The notes: generated by a model from the sequence alone, not told the origin. A stretch of 64,000 nucleotides of DNA from Mixta sp. Marseille-Q2659 (GCF_940807255.1 NZ_CALNWY010000001.1:186001-250000), one strand, 5' to 3'. Counted from the stretch's first letter, positions 1-10,928 are shown. A program made the numbers and translations.

Positions 1-1406
1 GCGTCGAAATTGAGGTGCAGGTTCACGATACCGGGATCGGCATTGCGGAAAAACAGCAGTCGCAGCTGTTCCAGGCCTTCCGTCAGGCCGACGCCAGTAT
101 TTCCCGCCGCCACGGCGGCACCGGCCTGGGGCTGGTAATCACCCAGAAACTGGTAAAAGAGATGGGCGGCACCATCGCTTTCCATAGCCGCCTGGGACAG
201 GGTTCAACCTTCTGGTTCCATATCAGTCTGGCGCTAAATCCGAATGCGGCCAGCGATCCGCGCGCGCTGGATGGGCTACGCGGCAAGCGTATTGCCTATG
301 TCGAAGCCAACCCGGCGGCGGCGCAGGCCACGCTGGATATTTTGAGTTCGATGCCTCTGAAGGTGAGCTACAGTCTGACATTCGAAGGCATAACCGAGGC
401 GCATTACGATATGTTGCTGGTCGGCCTGCCGGTTAACCTCAGCACCGACAATGTACTGTCGCAGGCGTTTATCAACAGCCTGACGACGCGCGCTGACAGC
501 GTGATCCTTGCTCTGCCCAGCCAGATGCTGCTGCAGGCGGAACTGCTGAAAACGCGCGGCATTGCAGCCTGTCTGAGCAAGCCGGTAACGCGCACGCGGC
601 TGCTGCCAGTGCTGCTCGATTTGCACGCGCGCAAACTATACGATCTGCCCAGCCGCGCCCGATTGCCGCTTTCGGTAATGGCGGTAGATGACAATCCGGC
701 CAACCTGAAGCTGATTGGCGCCCTGCTGGAGGAGCAGGTTGAAAATATTGTGCTGTGCGACAGCGGCGAAAAAGCAATCGCCGTCGCGCGTGAGCAGGCG
801 CTGGACATTATCTTAATGGATATTCAGATGCCGGAAATCGACGGCATTCGCGCCAGCGAACAGATCCGGGAACTGCCTCAGCATACCAATACGCCAATTA
901 TCGCCGTTACCGCGCATGCTATTGACGGCGAACGCGAACACTTAATTAAGGCGGGCATGAATGATTACCTTGCCAAGCCGATTGATGAGGTGAAACTCAG
1001 CCATTTGCTGGCGCGTTATTCGCCGACGCTTCCAGCCTCTGCACCGGAAACGCCGACCATTTCCCCTTCACTTGACTGGCAGCTCGCGCTACGTCAGGCG
1101 GCAAATAAGCCCGACCTGGCGCGCGATTTGCTAAGAATGCTGCTGGATTTTCTGCCTGAAGTCCGGGAAAAAGTCGAACAGAGCCTGGCGGAAAACCGGC
1201 AGAACGGCCTGCGGGAGATCATTCATAAGCTGCACGGCAGCGCCAGCTACAGCGGTGTGCCGCGTATGAAGCAGCTCTGTCTCCAGATTGAACACAACCT
1301 GCGGCTGGATGGCGATGTCACCGCTCTGGAGCCTGAACTGCTGGAACTGTTGGATGAAATGGATAATGTGGCGCGGGAAGCGCGCCACCTGTTGAGTCAG
1401 GAGTGA
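1..1406 (+). CDS. barA: BarA hybrid sensor kinase, C-terminal part (5' end outside window)
   Basis: Hybrid histidine kinase that phosphorylates the response regulator UvrY, which activates CsrB/CsrC RNA. The frame is open from base 3, so about 467 C-terminal residues are visible. In order they show the HATPase G1 (DTGIGI) and G2 (GTGLGLVI) boxes, a degenerate receiver-like segment, a full receiver domain with acidic pair DD and phospho-acceptor Asp in LMDIQMPEIDG plus Lys in LAKPID, and an HPt domain with phospho-His in IIHKLHGSAS. The sensor, HAMP and H-box are outside the window. It converges on the glycerate kinase gene with a 10-bp overlap. The downstream target, csrB, lies 11 kb away in the same window. 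Confidence 0.95.
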   Translation, partial: VEIEVQVHDTGIGIAEKQQSQLFQAFRQADASISRRHGGTGLGLVITQKLVKEMGGTIAFHSRLGQGSTFWFHISLALNPNAASDPRALDGLRGKRIAYVEANPAAAQATLDILSSMPLKVSYSLTFEGITEAHYDMLLVGLPVNLSTDNVLSQAFINSLTTRADSVILALPSQMLLQAELLKTRGIAACLSKPVTRTRLLPVLLDLHARKLYDLPSRARLPLSVMAVDDNPANLKLIGALLEEQVENIVLCDSGEKAIAVAREQALDIILMDIQMPEIDGIRASEQIRELPQHTNTPIIAVTAHAIDGEREHLIKAGMNDYLAKPIDEVKLSHLLARYSPTLPASAPETPTISPSLDWQLALRQAANKPDLARDLLRMLLDFLPEVREKVEQSLAENRQNGLREIIHKLHGSASYSGVPRMKQLCLQIEHNLRLDGDVTALEPELLELLDEMDNVAREARHLLSQE

Positions 1407-2545
1407 TTAAAGGCCTGGCCAATTTTCAGGGTTGCGGCGATATTGCGTGCCGTCATACGTACGTTTTGCGCCGCGTTATCCAGCGCCTCCTCCAGCGTAC
1501 AAATGGAATAAAGCACGCTGTACACCGCATCGATGCCGTGCTGATGCACGACGCCAACGTCCGCCGTCAGGCTGCCGGCAATCCCGATTACCGGTTTGTT
1601 ATAGCGCCTGGCGACGTTCGCCACGCCAATCGGCACTTTACCGTGAATGGTTTGGCTGTCGATACGCCCTTCGCCGGTAATCACCAGCGTGGCGTCTTTT
1701 ACCAGTTCGTCCAGCCCTAACGCTTCGGTGACAATTTCGATACCACGGCGCAGTTCTGCCTGACAAAAGGCGTGCAACGCCGCGCCCATGCCGCCTGCCG
1801 CACCGCCACCGGGAATATGCAGCACATCAATATCCAGATCGCGCTGAATAATGGTCGCGTAATGGGCCAGCGCGTTATCGAGCTGGGTCACTAACGCTGG
1901 CGTCGCCCCTTTTTGCGGACCGAAAACGGCCGAGGCGCCTTCATTGCCGGTCAGTGGATTCGTCACATCGCAGGCGACTTCAAAGCGACACTGGCGTAGA
2001 CGTGGATCGAGCTGGCTAATATCGATTCGCGTCAGTGACGCCAACGCGCCGCCGCCGTAGCCGATCTGCTCGCCCTGCGCATCTAACAGCCGCGCACCCA
2101 GCGCCTGAACCATACCGGCGCCGCCGTCATTGGTCGCACTGCCGCCGATGCCGATAATAAAATGTTGAACGCCGCGATCCAGCGCATTGCCAATCAGTTC
2201 GCCGGTGCCCCAGGAAGTAGTAATCAATGGATCGCGCTGCGACGGTGGCACCAGTTCCAGCCCGCTGGCGGCGGCCATTTCAATAAATGCGCAGCTTTCA
2301 TCGCCGGACAAACCATAAAATGCCTCAACCGGCTCGCCCAGCGGCCCGGTAACCCGTAACCTGACGATTTTTCCCTGCGTCGCCGCCACCATCGCCTCGA
2401 CGGTGCCTTCGCCGCCATCCGCCACTGGCAGCTTGACATACTCCGCATCGGGAAAGATTGCACGAAAGCCGTTTTCAATCTCCGAAGCGACCTGCAGGGC
2501 GGACAAACTCTCTTTATACGAATCCGGTGCAATAACGATTTTCAT
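1397..2545 (-). CDS. garK: Glycerate kinase (GarK/GlxK family)
   Basis: Phosphorylates D-glycerate to 2-phosphoglycerate, the last step of galactarate/glucarate breakdown. The 382-residue protein has the usual family length. It starts with an MKIVIAPDSYKESLSA N terminus, has PVADGGEGT near residue 43, the glycine-rich IGIGGSATNDGG near 135 and TGEGRIDSQT near 290, all typical of this class. It is the last gene of the minus-strand gud/gar operon, 83 bp after garR, and overlaps the end of barA. The ribosome site before the ATG is weak (CGGAC). GarK and GlxK are close paralogues; the gar context favours garK. Confidence 0.93.
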   Translation of the reverse strand: MKIVIAPDSYKESLSALQVASEIENGFRAIFPDAEYVKLPVADGGEGTVEAMVAATQGKIVRLRVTGPLGEPVEAFYGLSGDESCAFIEMAAASGLELVPPSQRDPLITTSWGTGELIGNALDRGVQHFIIGIGGSATNDGGAGMVQALGARLLDAQGEQIGYGGGALASLTRIDISQLDPRLRQCRFEVACDVTNPLTGNEGASAVFGPQKGATPALVTQLDNALAHYATIIQRDLDIDVLHIPGGGAAGGMGAALHAFCQAELRRGIEIVTEALGLDELVKDATLVITGEGRIDSQTIHGKVPIGVANVARRYNKPVIGIAGSLTADVGVVHQHGIDAVYSVLYSICTLEEALDNAAQNVRMTARNIAATLKIGQAFNHS

Positions 2546-2628
2546 AAATAGTCCGAGCGCTGTTGAGCTGGCCGCAGCCAGAAAACGAAGCCGGTCAGCC
2601 TGACCGGCTCAATAACCGGAGCGGCTGA

Positions 2629-3513
2629 CTAGCGTGAAACTTCAACCTTCGCTAATTTTTCATAATAGCAGGCCAGCGCGCTGTGGTCGGATGTGCCCAT
2701 GCCATCAGCTTTCAGCGCCTGCATCATTTCCATTACAGCAGCTGTGAGCGGCAGCTGCGCGCCAACGCCGTGCGACGTATCCAGCGCATTGCTGAGATCT
2801 TTGATATGCAGATCGATGCGGAAACCCGGCTTAAAGTTGCGGTCCATTACCATTGGCGCTTTAGCATCCAGCGCCGTGCTGCCCGCCAGGCCGCCGCGGA
2901 TTGCCTGATAAACCAGATCCGGGTTAACGCCCGCTTTAGTGGCCAGCGTTAACGCTTCGGACATTGCCGCAATGTTCAGCGCTACGATCACCTGATTCGC
3001 CAGCTTGGTCACGTTACCTGCGCCGATCTCGCCGGTATGCACCACCGAACCAGCCATCGCTTTCATCAGATCGTAATATTTATCGAATACCGCTTTATCG
3101 CCGCCGACCATCACTGAAAGCGTACCGTCGATTGCTTTTGGCTCGCCACCGCTGACCGGCGCATCGAGCATTTTGACCCCTTTTTCCGTCAGCGCCTGAT
3201 GGATTTCACGGCTGGCCAGCGGAGCAATAGAACTCATATCGATCAGCACCGTGCCCGGTTTCGCGCCTTCGATAATGCCGTTTTCGCCCAGCGCCACTTC
3301 TTTAACGTGCGGCGAGTTCGGCAGCATGGTAATGATCACGTCGCACTGTTCGGCGACCTCTTTCGGCGTTTTCGCCGTGGTAGCACCCAGCTCAACCAGT
3401 TCCGCTTCGTTCTGCGCGTTGAAATCGCGTACCACCAGCGAATAGCCCGCTTTCAGCAGGTTTTTACTCATCGGTTTGCCCATGATGCCCAGGCCAATAA
3501 ATCCAACTTTCAT
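2629..3513 (-). CDS. garR: Tartronate semialdehyde reductase
   Basis: Reduces tartronate semialdehyde to D-glycerate with NAD(P)H. The 294-residue protein has the beta-hydroxyacid dehydrogenase layout: Rossmann motif GFIGLGIMGKPMSKNL at the N terminus, substrate-binding DAPVSGGEPKA near residue 117, and the catalytic Lys in GNVTKLANQ near 170. AAGGGG lies 6 bases before the ATG. It sits 18 bp after garL in the operon, matching the garL-garR-garK order of E. coli. Confidence 0.95.
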   Translation of the reverse strand: MKVGFIGLGIMGKPMSKNLLKAGYSLVVRDFNAQNEAELVELGATTAKTPKEVAEQCDVIITMLPNSPHVKEVALGENGIIEGAKPGTVLIDMSSIAPLASREIHQALTEKGVKMLDAPVSGGEPKAIDGTLSVMVGGDKAVFDKYYDLMKAMAGSVVHTGEIGAGNVTKLANQVIVALNIAAMSEALTLATKAGVNPDLVYQAIRGGLAGSTALDAKAPMVMDRNFKPGFRIDLHIKDLSNALDTSHGVGAQLPLTAAVMEMMQALKADGMGTSDHSALACYYEKLAKVEVSR

Positions 3514-3531
3514 GTCATTCCCCTTGTTAAG

Positions 3532-4293
3532 CTATTTTTTGAAACGATCGCACAGCGCCTGCGTCGCGTTACGGAAAACGCCCAGGTCACTGCCTACGGC
3601 GACGAAGGTTGCGCCCCACTCCAGGTAGCGACGTGCGTCGGCTTCTACCGGCGCGAGAATGCCGCTCGGCTTGCCCGCCGCTTTCGCGCGCGCAAAGATA
3701 TGCTGGATCACTTTCAATACTTCAGGATGGGCAGGCTGCCCCAGATAACCGAGCGCGGCAGAGAGATCGCCCGGCCCAACGAAAATACCGTCAACGCCAT
3801 CCACCTGAGCGATGCTGTCAAGATTGTCGACGCCCTGCTGGCTTTCAATCTGCACCAGCACGCTGACGTTGTTATTGATGTCGAGGTTATAATCCGGCAC
3901 CGTGCCGTACATATTGCTGCGGTGCGATACCGACACGCCGCGGATCCCGGCTGGCGGATAGCGCGTTGAGGCGACGGCCTGCATGGCTTCTTCTTCGCTT
4001 TCCACAAAGGGGATCAGGAAGTTATAAAAACCGATATCCAGCAGGCGTTTGATGATGATCGGCTCATTGCAGGGTGGCCGAACCACTGCGGCGCTGGGGC
4101 TACCTTTCAGCGCCATCAACTGCGGCACGAAGGTGGTAATGTCGTTCGGCGCATGTTCGCCATCCAGTACCAGCCAGTCAAAACCCGCCAGGCCCAGCAC
4201 CTCGGTGGTAATAGGGTTCGCCAGCGAACACCAGCTGCCGATCAGCGTTTCACCACTTAGCAGACGCTGACGAAAACGATTGGGATAGGACAT
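3532..4293 (-). CDS. garL: 5-keto-4-deoxy-D-glucarate aldolase
   Basis: Class II, metal-dependent HpcH/HpaI-family aldolase that splits 5-keto-4-deoxyglucarate into pyruvate and tartronate semialdehyde. It has 253 residues. Visible motifs include [11 protein letters not shown] near residue 41, the metal ligand Glu in LVQIESQQG near 150, and [15 protein letters not shown] with the second metal-binding Asp near 170. The ATG follows GAGGAAACAGA. Both hexarate dehydratase products enter here, which fits its position just after gudD. Confidence 0.95.
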   Translation of the reverse strand: MSYPNRFRQRLLSGETLIGSWCSLANPITTEVLGLAGFDWLVLDGEHAPNDITTFVPQLMALKGSPSAAVVRPPCNEPIIIKRLLDIGFYNFLIPFVESEEEAMQAVASTRYPPAGIRGVSVSHRSNMYGTVPDYNLDINNNVSVLVQIESQQGVDNLDSIAQVDGVDGIFVGPGDLSAALGYLGQPAHPEVLKVIQHIFARAKAAGKPSGILAPVEADARRYLEWGATFVAVGSDLGVFRNATQALCDRFKK

Positions 4294-4318
4294 TCTGTTT
4301 CCTCTCGGTTAAGCGCGC

Positions 4319-5659
4319 TTAGCGCACCAGGCACGGACGTTTGTTATTGAAGGTCCAGTCGGGGATCAGGAACTGCATTGCCTGCGCATCATCGCGCGCG
4401 CCCAGTCCGTGCTGCTGATAAAGTTCGTTGGCCTTCATCACCTGATCCATATCCAGCTCGACGCCCAGACCCGGCTTCTGCGGCACCTGCACCATGCCGC
4501 CTTTAATTTCCAGCGGCTCTTTCGTCAGGCGCTGATTGCCTTCCTGCCAGATCCAGTGGGTATCGATAGCGGTAATATTGCCAGGCGCGGCGGCGGCAAC
4601 ATGGGTAAACATCGCCAGCGAAATATCGAAATGGTTATTAGAATGGGAGCCCCAGGTCAGGCCAAATTCATGACACATCTGCGCGACGCGCACCGAACCC
4701 TGCATGGTCCAGAAGTGCGGATCGGCCAGCGGAATATCGACTGACTGCAGCGACAAGGTATGCCCCATCTGGCGCCAGTCGGTGGCGATCATATTGGTGG
4801 CGGTCGGCAAGCCGGTGGCGCGGCGGAACTCCGCCATCACTTCACGACCGGAGTAGCCTTGTTCGGCGCCACAGGGATCTTCGGCATAGGCCAGCACGTT
4901 GCGCAGCTGTTTGCCCAGCTTAATCGCCTCTTCCAGCGACCAGGCGCCGTTGGGATCGAGCGTAATGCGCGCATCCGGGAAACGCTGCGCCAGCGCGGTG
5001 ACCGCTTCCGCTTCTTCGCTGCCGGCCAGTACGCCGCCCTTCAGTTTAAAATCGTTAAAGCCATATTTTTCATAGGCAGCTTCAGCCAGGCGCACCACGG
5101 TTTCAGGCGTCAGGGCCTCTTCATGGCGCAGGCGATACCAGTCGCAGCTGGCGTCCGGTTCGCTCTGGTAAGGCAGCGATGTTTTGCGACGGTCGCCAAC
5201 GTAAAACAGATAGCCTAACATTTCGACACGATCGCGCTGCTGCCCTTCCCCCAGCAGACTGGCGACGTTAACGCCAAGGAACTGTCCCAGCAGATCGAGC
5301 AGCGCGGCCTCAATGCCGGTCACCACGTGAATAGTGGTGCGCAGGTCGAAGGTTTGCGTTCCGCGTCCGGCAGCATCGCGATCGGCAAAGGTGGTGAGCA
5401 CCAGATTGAGCAGATTTTTATATTCGCCCAGCGTGTGGCCGATAATCAGCGCGGCTGCCTCTTCCAGCGTCTGACGAATTTTCTCCCCGCCCGGAATTTC
5501 ACCGACGCCGGTATGGCCCGCGTTATCTTTGATGATCACAATGTTGCGGGTAAAAAACGGCGCGTGTGCCCCGCTCAGATTGAGCAGCATACTGTCGTAA
5601 CCGGCAACCGGGATGACTTGCATTGCGGTAATTTTCGGCGTGGCGTTCTGTTGGCTCAT
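4319..5659 (-). CDS. gudD: D-glucarate dehydratase
   Basis: Enolase-superfamily enzyme that dehydrates D-glucarate (and L-idarate) to 5-keto-4-deoxyglucarate. The chosen ATG ([13 protein letters not shown]) gives 446 residues, the family length. It follows AAGGAACCGACC and lies 10 bp past the gudX stop. A longer in-frame start at 5788 would run into gudX and is rejected. Catalytic motifs are present: KLKGG (KxK base, about residue 205), Mg ligands in DPNGAW, EDPCG and ATNMIAT, and the His in HSNNHFD. The genes on either side supply uptake and the aldolase step. Confidence 0.95.
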   Translation of the reverse strand: MSQQNATPKITAMQVIPVAGYDSMLLNLSGAHAPFFTRNIVIIKDNAGHTGVGEIPGGEKIRQTLEEAAALIIGHTLGEYKNLLNLVLTTFADRDAAGRGTQTFDLRTTIHVVTGIEAALLDLLGQFLGVNVASLLGEGQQRDRVEMLGYLFYVGDRRKTSLPYQSEPDASCDWYRLRHEEALTPETVVRLAEAAYEKYGFNDFKLKGGVLAGSEEAEAVTALAQRFPDARITLDPNGAWSLEEAIKLGKQLRNVLAYAEDPCGAEQGYSGREVMAEFRRATGLPTATNMIATDWRQMGHTLSLQSVDIPLADPHFWTMQGSVRVAQMCHEFGLTWGSHSNNHFDISLAMFTHVAAAAPGNITAIDTHWIWQEGNQRLTKEPLEIKGGMVQVPQKPGLGVELDMDQVMKANELYQQHGLGARDDAQAMQFLIPDWTFNNKRPCLVR

Positions 5660-5669
5660 GGTCGGTTCC

Positions 5670-7013
5670 TTATGCTTTTCTGCGCCCGAAAACCGGGCGT
5701 TTACGATCAAATGTCCAGCCGGGGATGAGATACTGCATTGCGGTAGCATCGTTACGTGCGCCGCCCGGCAAGGTTTTATAAAGTTCATGCGCCTGCTGCA
5801 GGCGATCCCAGTCCAGTTCGATGCCCAGTCCCGGCTTATCAGGCACGGCTATCTTGCCCTGGCGAATTTGCAGCGGTTCTTTTGTCAGAGATTGATCGCC
5901 TTCCTGCCAGATCCAGTGGGTATCAATGGCGGTCGGCTTGCCCGGCGCGGCGGCGCCGACGTGGGTAAACATCGCCAGCGAAATATCGAAGTGGTTATTG
6001 GAGTGACAGCCCCAGGTCAGGCCCCAGTCATCGCAGAGCTGGGCAACGCGCACCGCGCCGCTCAGCGTCCAGAAATGGGGATCGGCCAGCGGAATATCGA
6101 CGGCGTTCAGCATGACTGCGTGCTGCATTTCACGCCAGTTGGTGGCGATCATATTAGTCGCGACCGGCAGGCCTGTGGCGCGACGAAACTCCGCCATCAC
6201 CTCTCGTCCTGAATAGCCCTGTTCAGCACCGCAGGGATCTTCCGCGTAGCTCAGCACATCCTGCATGCCTTTACAGAGCGCGATTGCTTCGTCCAGCAGC
6301 CAGGCGCCGTTGGGATCGACGGTTATGCGCGCGTCGGGGAAGCGTTTTTTCAGCGCGCGCGCGGTTTCGATCTCATCTTCGCCCGGCAGCACGCCACCCT
6401 TCAGCTTGAAATCTTTAAAGCCGTAGCGATCCTGCGCGGCTTCCGCCAGGCGCACCACCGAGTCACTGTCCAGCGCCTGCTGATGACGCAGGTGATACCA
6501 GTCGTGCGTCGCCTGCGCGCCGCTGAGATAAGGCAGGTCGGTTTTCTGACGATCGCCGATATAAAACAGATAGCCCAGCACTGTGACTTCATCGCGCTGT
6601 TTGCCCGGACCAAGCAGCTCGGCCACCGGCACGTTCAGACACTGTCCCAGCAGATCGAGCAGTGCGGCCTCCAGCGCGGCAACCGCATTAACCCGCAATT
6701 CAAAGGTCCAGGCGCCTTTGCCGAAGGTATCGAAATCGGCATGCTGGTTGCCTTTATGCACCTGTTGCACCAGCCGATTCATACGGCCCACTTCCTGACC
6801 GATGACCTGTGGAATCGCTTCAATCAAGGTCTGCAGAATAGTTTCGCCGCCTGGCGCTTCGCCTAAGCCGGTATGACCAGCGTTATCGGTCAGCACCACG
6901 ATATTGCGCGTGAAGTAAGCGCTGTGCGCGCCGCCGATATTAAGCAACATGCTGTCATAGCCAGCGACCGGAATAACTTTCATATCGGTAATGATGGGCG
7001 TTTGGGTACTCAT
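5670..7013 (-). CDS. gudX: Glucarate dehydratase-related protein
   Basis: Paralogue of the adjacent GudD, 447 residues. It keeps the same visible active-site motifs: KLKGG, DPNGAW, EDPCG, ATNMIAT and HSNNHFD. In E. coli the homologue is called glucarate dehydratase-related and is thought to be poorly active; nothing here shows loss of a key residue. It starts 9 bp after the gudP stop, so it is translated in the same operon. The pair looks like an old tandem duplication: similar in protein, clearly diverged in DNA. Substrate difference from GudD cannot be read from the sequence. Confidence 0.93.
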   Translation of the reverse strand: MSTQTPIITDMKVIPVAGYDSMLLNIGGAHSAYFTRNIVVLTDNAGHTGLGEAPGGETILQTLIEAIPQVIGQEVGRMNRLVQQVHKGNQHADFDTFGKGAWTFELRVNAVAALEAALLDLLGQCLNVPVAELLGPGKQRDEVTVLGYLFYIGDRQKTDLPYLSGAQATHDWYHLRHQQALDSDSVVRLAEAAQDRYGFKDFKLKGGVLPGEDEIETARALKKRFPDARITVDPNGAWLLDEAIALCKGMQDVLSYAEDPCGAEQGYSGREVMAEFRRATGLPVATNMIATNWREMQHAVMLNAVDIPLADPHFWTLSGAVRVAQLCDDWGLTWGCHSNNHFDISLAMFTHVGAAAPGKPTAIDTHWIWQEGDQSLTKEPLQIRQGKIAVPDKPGLGIELDWDRLQQAHELYKTLPGGARNDATAMQYLIPGWTFDRKRPVFGRRKA

Positions 7014-7022
7014 CGCGGCTCC

Positions 7023-8369
7023 TTATACGGACTTTTTCAGTTCGATACGTTTGATGTCGCCCACCAGCACCAGATAGCTGAGGACAGCGACCAGGGCGTG
7101 AATACCAACGTAGATCAGCGCGCCGTTATAAGAGCCGGTGACCGCGATGATGTAGCCGATGGCGATCGGCGTCACGATGCCGGAAATATTACCGAACATG
7201 TTGAACAGACCACCGCTCAGGCCGCTGATCTCTTTCGGCGCGGTATCCGCCATCACTGCCCAGCCCAGCGCACCGATGCCTTTACCAAAGAAAGCGGTCG
7301 CCATAAAGAACACCACCACCCATTCGGTTTCAACGTAGTTACAGGTCACCATGGAAATGGAGAGCAGCATGCCGAGAACGATTGGCGTTTTACGGGCGAT
7401 ATTCAGTGAACCAGTTTTGCGCATCAGCCAGTCGGAAATGACGCCGCCAAGCACGCCGCCGAGGAAGCCGCAGATTGCGGGAATCGAAGCGATAAACCCC
7501 GCCTTCAGAATCGACATGCCACGCGCCTGCACCAGATAAACCGGGAACCAGGTAATAAAGAAGTAGGTTAAGGCGTTAATGCAGTACTGACCGAGGTAGA
7601 TGCCAAGCATCATGCGCGAGGTGATCAGCTGGCGGATTTGACCCCATTTTTCCCGACCGCTGACTTTGGATTTCTCCTTTTTCGCATCCATATTGATCAG
7701 CGCGCCGCCCTGCTCCATATACTCCAGCTCGGCCCGGTTAACGCCCGGATGATCGTTAGGATCGTGGATCACTTTCAGCCAGATGAAACTGAGGATAATG
7801 CCCAGCCCGCCCATAAACCAGAAAACATGCGCCCAGCCGACCTGCGCCGTCAGCCAGCCCATAATCGGTGCGAAAATCACGGTCGCGAAATATTGCGCCG
7901 AGTTAAAAATCGCCACGGCGGTGCCGCGCTCTTGCGCCGGGAACCAGGCAGCGACGATCCGGCTATTGCCCGGGAAGGAAGGCGCTTCCGCCAGCCCGAC
8001 CAGGAAGCGCAGCATGAACAGCGCCACGATCACGGTAAAGCCTTCGAAAATATCTACAAAGCCCTGCAACAGCGTAAACAGCGACCAAATAAAGATGCTC
8101 CAGAAGTAGACGCGCTTTGAACCGAAGCGGTCAAGCAGCCAGCCGCCGGGGATTTGGCCGATAACATAAGCCCATGAAAATGCAGAGAAGATATAGCCCA
8201 TGCCGACTGGATCGAGGCCAATGTCTTTGGCCATCTGGGAACCGGCAATAGAAAGCGTGGCGCGGTCGCCATAGTTAAACGAGGTGACGATAAACAGCAT
8301 CACGACGATCCAGTATCGTGCGTTAGTTCTTTTTTCCACGGCGCTCTCCGCCTGGCTGTATGAATTCAT
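7023..8369 (-). CDS. gudP: Glucarate/galactarate MFS transporter
   Basis: Inner-membrane proton symporter of the anion:cation symporter (ACS) branch of the major facilitator superfamily, which imports hexarates. The 448-residue protein shows about twelve hydrophobic segments, the early motif SFNYGDRATLSIAG, and a loop-2/3 GGWLLDRFGSK motif. AGGAG sits 7 bases before the ATG. It is the first gene of the six-gene gud/gar operon and is divergent from garD. No separate garP is seen, so this one permease probably serves both sugar acids (inference). Confidence 0.94.
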   Translation of the reverse strand: MNSYSQAESAVEKRTNARYWIVVMLFIVTSFNYGDRATLSIAGSQMAKDIGLDPVGMGYIFSAFSWAYVIGQIPGGWLLDRFGSKRVYFWSIFIWSLFTLLQGFVDIFEGFTVIVALFMLRFLVGLAEAPSFPGNSRIVAAWFPAQERGTAVAIFNSAQYFATVIFAPIMGWLTAQVGWAHVFWFMGGLGIILSFIWLKVIHDPNDHPGVNRAELEYMEQGGALINMDAKKEKSKVSGREKWGQIRQLITSRMMLGIYLGQYCINALTYFFITWFPVYLVQARGMSILKAGFIASIPAICGFLGGVLGGVISDWLMRKTGSLNIARKTPIVLGMLLSISMVTCNYVETEWVVVFFMATAFFGKGIGALGWAVMADTAPKEISGLSGGLFNMFGNISGIVTPIAIGYIIAVTGSYNGALIYVGIHALVAVLSYLVLVGDIKRIELKKSV

Positions 8370-8886
8370 GATGCACTCCTGAAATATAGCGTTACGCTAC
8401 TTTCCACTCTGACTGCATACACATCGCGTTGAGTATCAGAATGTGGTTGGGTTAAACACGGCGATTGTTATTCGTTAGCAAAAACATCTGTTACGCAGCG
8501 CGGCTGGCTCACCTGTCGTCAAACTTGAGGAAAAAGTATATGGAGCGCACCGGGGCAATTCACTGGAAGAAAGCCCTATATTTGACGGGTTATAGCGTAT
8601 AGTTTGTGGCATTTGCATAATTGGCTGCGGCACGGCTCACGGAATTGTTTTTTTCAGGCCGATCGGCCGTGGATGCAGGCCGCAAGGGATGCAGTTTGTG
8701 AGAGGCTTCACTTGCGTTTGTTACGAAGCCTGAAAATAGCGGTAACGGAGGGCGCAAAATCGGACATCTGCATAATGCTCCTACCAATGACGCTCTTTAT
8801 ACTTTTTACAGCAAAAACTTAAAGACGCGGTTTTCACCAGCGCCGTCCCCTTTTCCAACTTTTTCCGTTTACTGGAAGCCAAAGCA
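8370..8886. promoter_or_regulatory. Divergent control region between gudP and garD
   Basis: A 517-bp non-coding stretch between two divergent hexarate transcription units. In E. coli the garD, garPLRK and gudPXD promoters are activated by CdaR (SdaR) in response to sugar acids, so a CdaR site is expected here, but I cannot point to one. Short ORFs on both strands near 8590-8822 have no good ribosome site or recognisable protein and are not counted as genes. Confidence 0.5.
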
Positions 8887-10446
8887 ATGAAAATGATCGT
8901 AGAGACGCCGCGCTATATTCGGGTACACGAGGACGATAATGTCGCCATCGTGGTAAATGATAATGGCCTGCCTGCGGGCACCGTTTTTCCCTGTGGGCTG
9001 CGTCTGACTGAGCATGTGCCCCAGGGCCACAAAGTCGCGCTTAGCGCTATTGCGCGCGGCGAAACCATTCGCCGCTATGGCGAAGTGATCGGTTACGCGC
9101 TGCGCGATATTGCGCAGGGAAGCTGGATTGAAGAGTCGCTGGTAGCATTGCCCGAAGCGCCGCCGCTGGAAAGCCTGCCGCTGGCAACGCGCGTGCCGCA
9201 AGCGCTGCCGCCGCTGGAAGGCTATACCTTTGAAGGCTATCGCAACGCCGACGGCAGCGTGGGAACGCGCAATCTGCTGGGGATTACCACCAGCGTTCAC
9301 TGCGTGGCAGGCGTGGTGGATTACGTAGTGAATATTATTGAGCGCGAACTTTTACCGCGTTATCCCAACGTTGACGGCGTGGTGGCGCTGAATCACCTGT
9401 ACGGCTGCGGCGTCGCAATTAACGCGCCTGCGGCAATTATCCCGATTCGTACTATTCATAATCTGGCGCTGAACGCCAACTTCGGTGGCGAGGTAATGGT
9501 TGTCAGCCTGGGCTGCGAGAAACTTCAGCCGGAGCGGCTGCTGGCAGCCAACGGTGACGATGTGCAGGCGATCTCGGTTGGCGATGAAGATATTGTGCGT
9601 TTGCAGGATGAGCGCCATGTCGGCTTTGAAGCGATGGTGCAGGAGATTTTGCGGGTAGCAGATCGCCATTTGCAGCGCCTCAACCAGCGCCAGCGTGAGA
9701 CCTGCCCGGCCTCTGAGCTGATTGTCGGCATGCAGTGCGGCGGCAGCGATGCCTTCAGCGGAGTCACGGCCAATCCGGCGGTAGGCTTTGCATCTGATTT
9801 GCTGGTGCGCTGCGGCGCCACGGTGATGTTCTCTGAAGTGACCGAAGTGCGCGATGCGATCCATCTGTTAACGCCGCGCGTGGTAGATGAAGCAACCGGT
9901 AAACGGCTGCTGGAAGAGATGGCCTGGTATGATGAATATTTAAGCCAGGGGAAAACCGATCGCAGCGCCAATCCCTCGCCGGGCAATAAAAAAGGCGGGC
10001 TGGCCAACGTGGTGGAAAAAGCGCTGGGCTCCATCGCCAAATCGGGACGCAGCGCCATTGTTGAGGTGCTGTCGCCCGGTCAGCGCCCTACCAAACGTGG
10101 ACTGATTTATGCTGCCACGCCCGCCAGTGATTTTGTCTGCGGCACCCAACAAATGGCCTCCGGTATTACCTTACAGGTGTTTACTACCGGACGCGGTACG
10201 CCCTACGGGCTGGCCGCCATTCCCGTCATCAAAATGGCGACGCGCACCGCGCTGGCAAACCGCTGGCACGATTTGATGGATATTAATGCGGGAACCATAG
10301 CGACCGGCGAAGAAACTATTGAGCAGGTAGGCTGGCGCCTGTTTGAGTTGATTCTGGATATCGCCAGCGGACGCCAGCAAACCTGGTCCGATCGTTGGGG
10401 AATTCGCAATGCACTGGCGGTGTTTAATCCGGCTCCGGTAACCTGA
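8887..10446 (+). CDS. garD: Galactarate dehydratase
   Basis: Iron-dependent UxaA-family dehydratase that converts galactarate to 5-keto-4-deoxy-D-glucarate. The 519-residue product matches the recalled E. coli GarD (523 aa) through most of its length, with a SAF-type N-terminal domain ([12 protein letters not shown]) and the catalytic domain holding [31 protein letters not shown] and [10 protein letters not shown]. Two near ATGs (8887 and 8893) are possible, and GGAAG lies 10 bases upstream of the first. It is divergent from the gud/gar operon and convergent with yqcA. Confidence 0.96.
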   Translation: MKMIVETPRYIRVHEDDNVAIVVNDNGLPAGTVFPCGLRLTEHVPQGHKVALSAIARGETIRRYGEVIGYALRDIAQGSWIEESLVALPEAPPLESLPLATRVPQALPPLEGYTFEGYRNADGSVGTRNLLGITTSVHCVAGVVDYVVNIIERELLPRYPNVDGVVALNHLYGCGVAINAPAAIIPIRTIHNLALNANFGGEVMVVSLGCEKLQPERLLAANGDDVQAISVGDEDIVRLQDERHVGFEAMVQEILRVADRHLQRLNQRQRETCPASELIVGMQCGGSDAFSGVTANPAVGFASDLLVRCGATVMFSEVTEVRDAIHLLTPRVVDEATGKRLLEEMAWYDEYLSQGKTDRSANPSPGNKKGGLANVVEKALGSIAKSGRSAIVEVLSPGQRPTKRGLIYAATPASDFVCGTQQMASGITLQVFTTGRGTPYGLAAIPVIKMATRTALANRWHDLMDINAGTIATGEETIEQVGWRLFELILDIASGRQQTWSDRWGIRNALAVFNPAPVT

Positions 10447-10470
10447 CGCTCTCTACCGGAGCGGGAAGAG

Positions 10471-10917
10471 TTACAGCAGTTTGCCCCAGTTTTCTACCCA
10501 GGGCGAGGTGACGCTTTCCGGCTCCGGTGATTCCATCGCATCCACCAGCAGCACCTCGCCGATGCGCGTGGCGCCCTGCTCCTGTAGCTGAGCGTCAAAA
10601 GTTTTTCCGGCGCCGCAAAAGTGGTCGTAACTGCTGTCGCCCAGCGCGATAACGCCATAGCGCAGCTGAGGCTGGTGGCCCAGCTTGTCCTTAACATCGT
10701 GATAAAGCCCGGCGATGCTGTCGGGAAAATTTCCCTGCCCGGTGGTCGAGGTAACGATCAGCGCAACCTTGTCACTGTACTGCTGCCAGTCGCTGAAGCT
10801 CGGATCTTCAAAAATCGCTACCTGATGCCCCTGCTCCTGCAGGATCGGCTCAGCCTCTTCTGCAACCAGCAACGCGTTGCCATAAACCGTTCCGACGAAA
10901 ATGCCTATCTGCGCCAT
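10471..10917 (-). CDS. yqcA: Flavodoxin-like protein YqcA
   Basis: Short-chain flavodoxin of 148 residues that binds FMN as a cytoplasmic electron carrier. The FMN phosphate loop is visible at the N terminus (FVGTVYGNA), and the isoalloxazine-contact loops are [10 protein letters not shown] and [11 protein letters not shown]. It follows AGGGAGAAGG and lies 11 bp after truC, as in E. coli. Its redox partner is not shown by the sequence. Confidence 0.93.
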   Translation of the reverse strand: MAQIGIFVGTVYGNALLVAEEAEPILQEQGHQVAIFEDPSFSDWQQYSDKVALIVTSTTGQGNFPDSIAGLYHDVKDKLGHQPQLRYGVIALGDSSYDHFCGAGKTFDAQLQEQGATRIGEVLLVDAMESPEPESVTSPWVENWGKLL

Positions 10918-10928
10918 AACCTTCTCCC

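Noticed and set aside
5660..5788. Longer N terminus for GudD
   Set aside because: Would overlap the gudX gene by about 120 bases; the ATG at 5659 has a good ribosome site and the family length.
8590..8822. Overlapping short ORFs on both strands between gudP and garD
   Set aside because: No ribosome site, no recognisable protein, and the place is a divergent promoter region.
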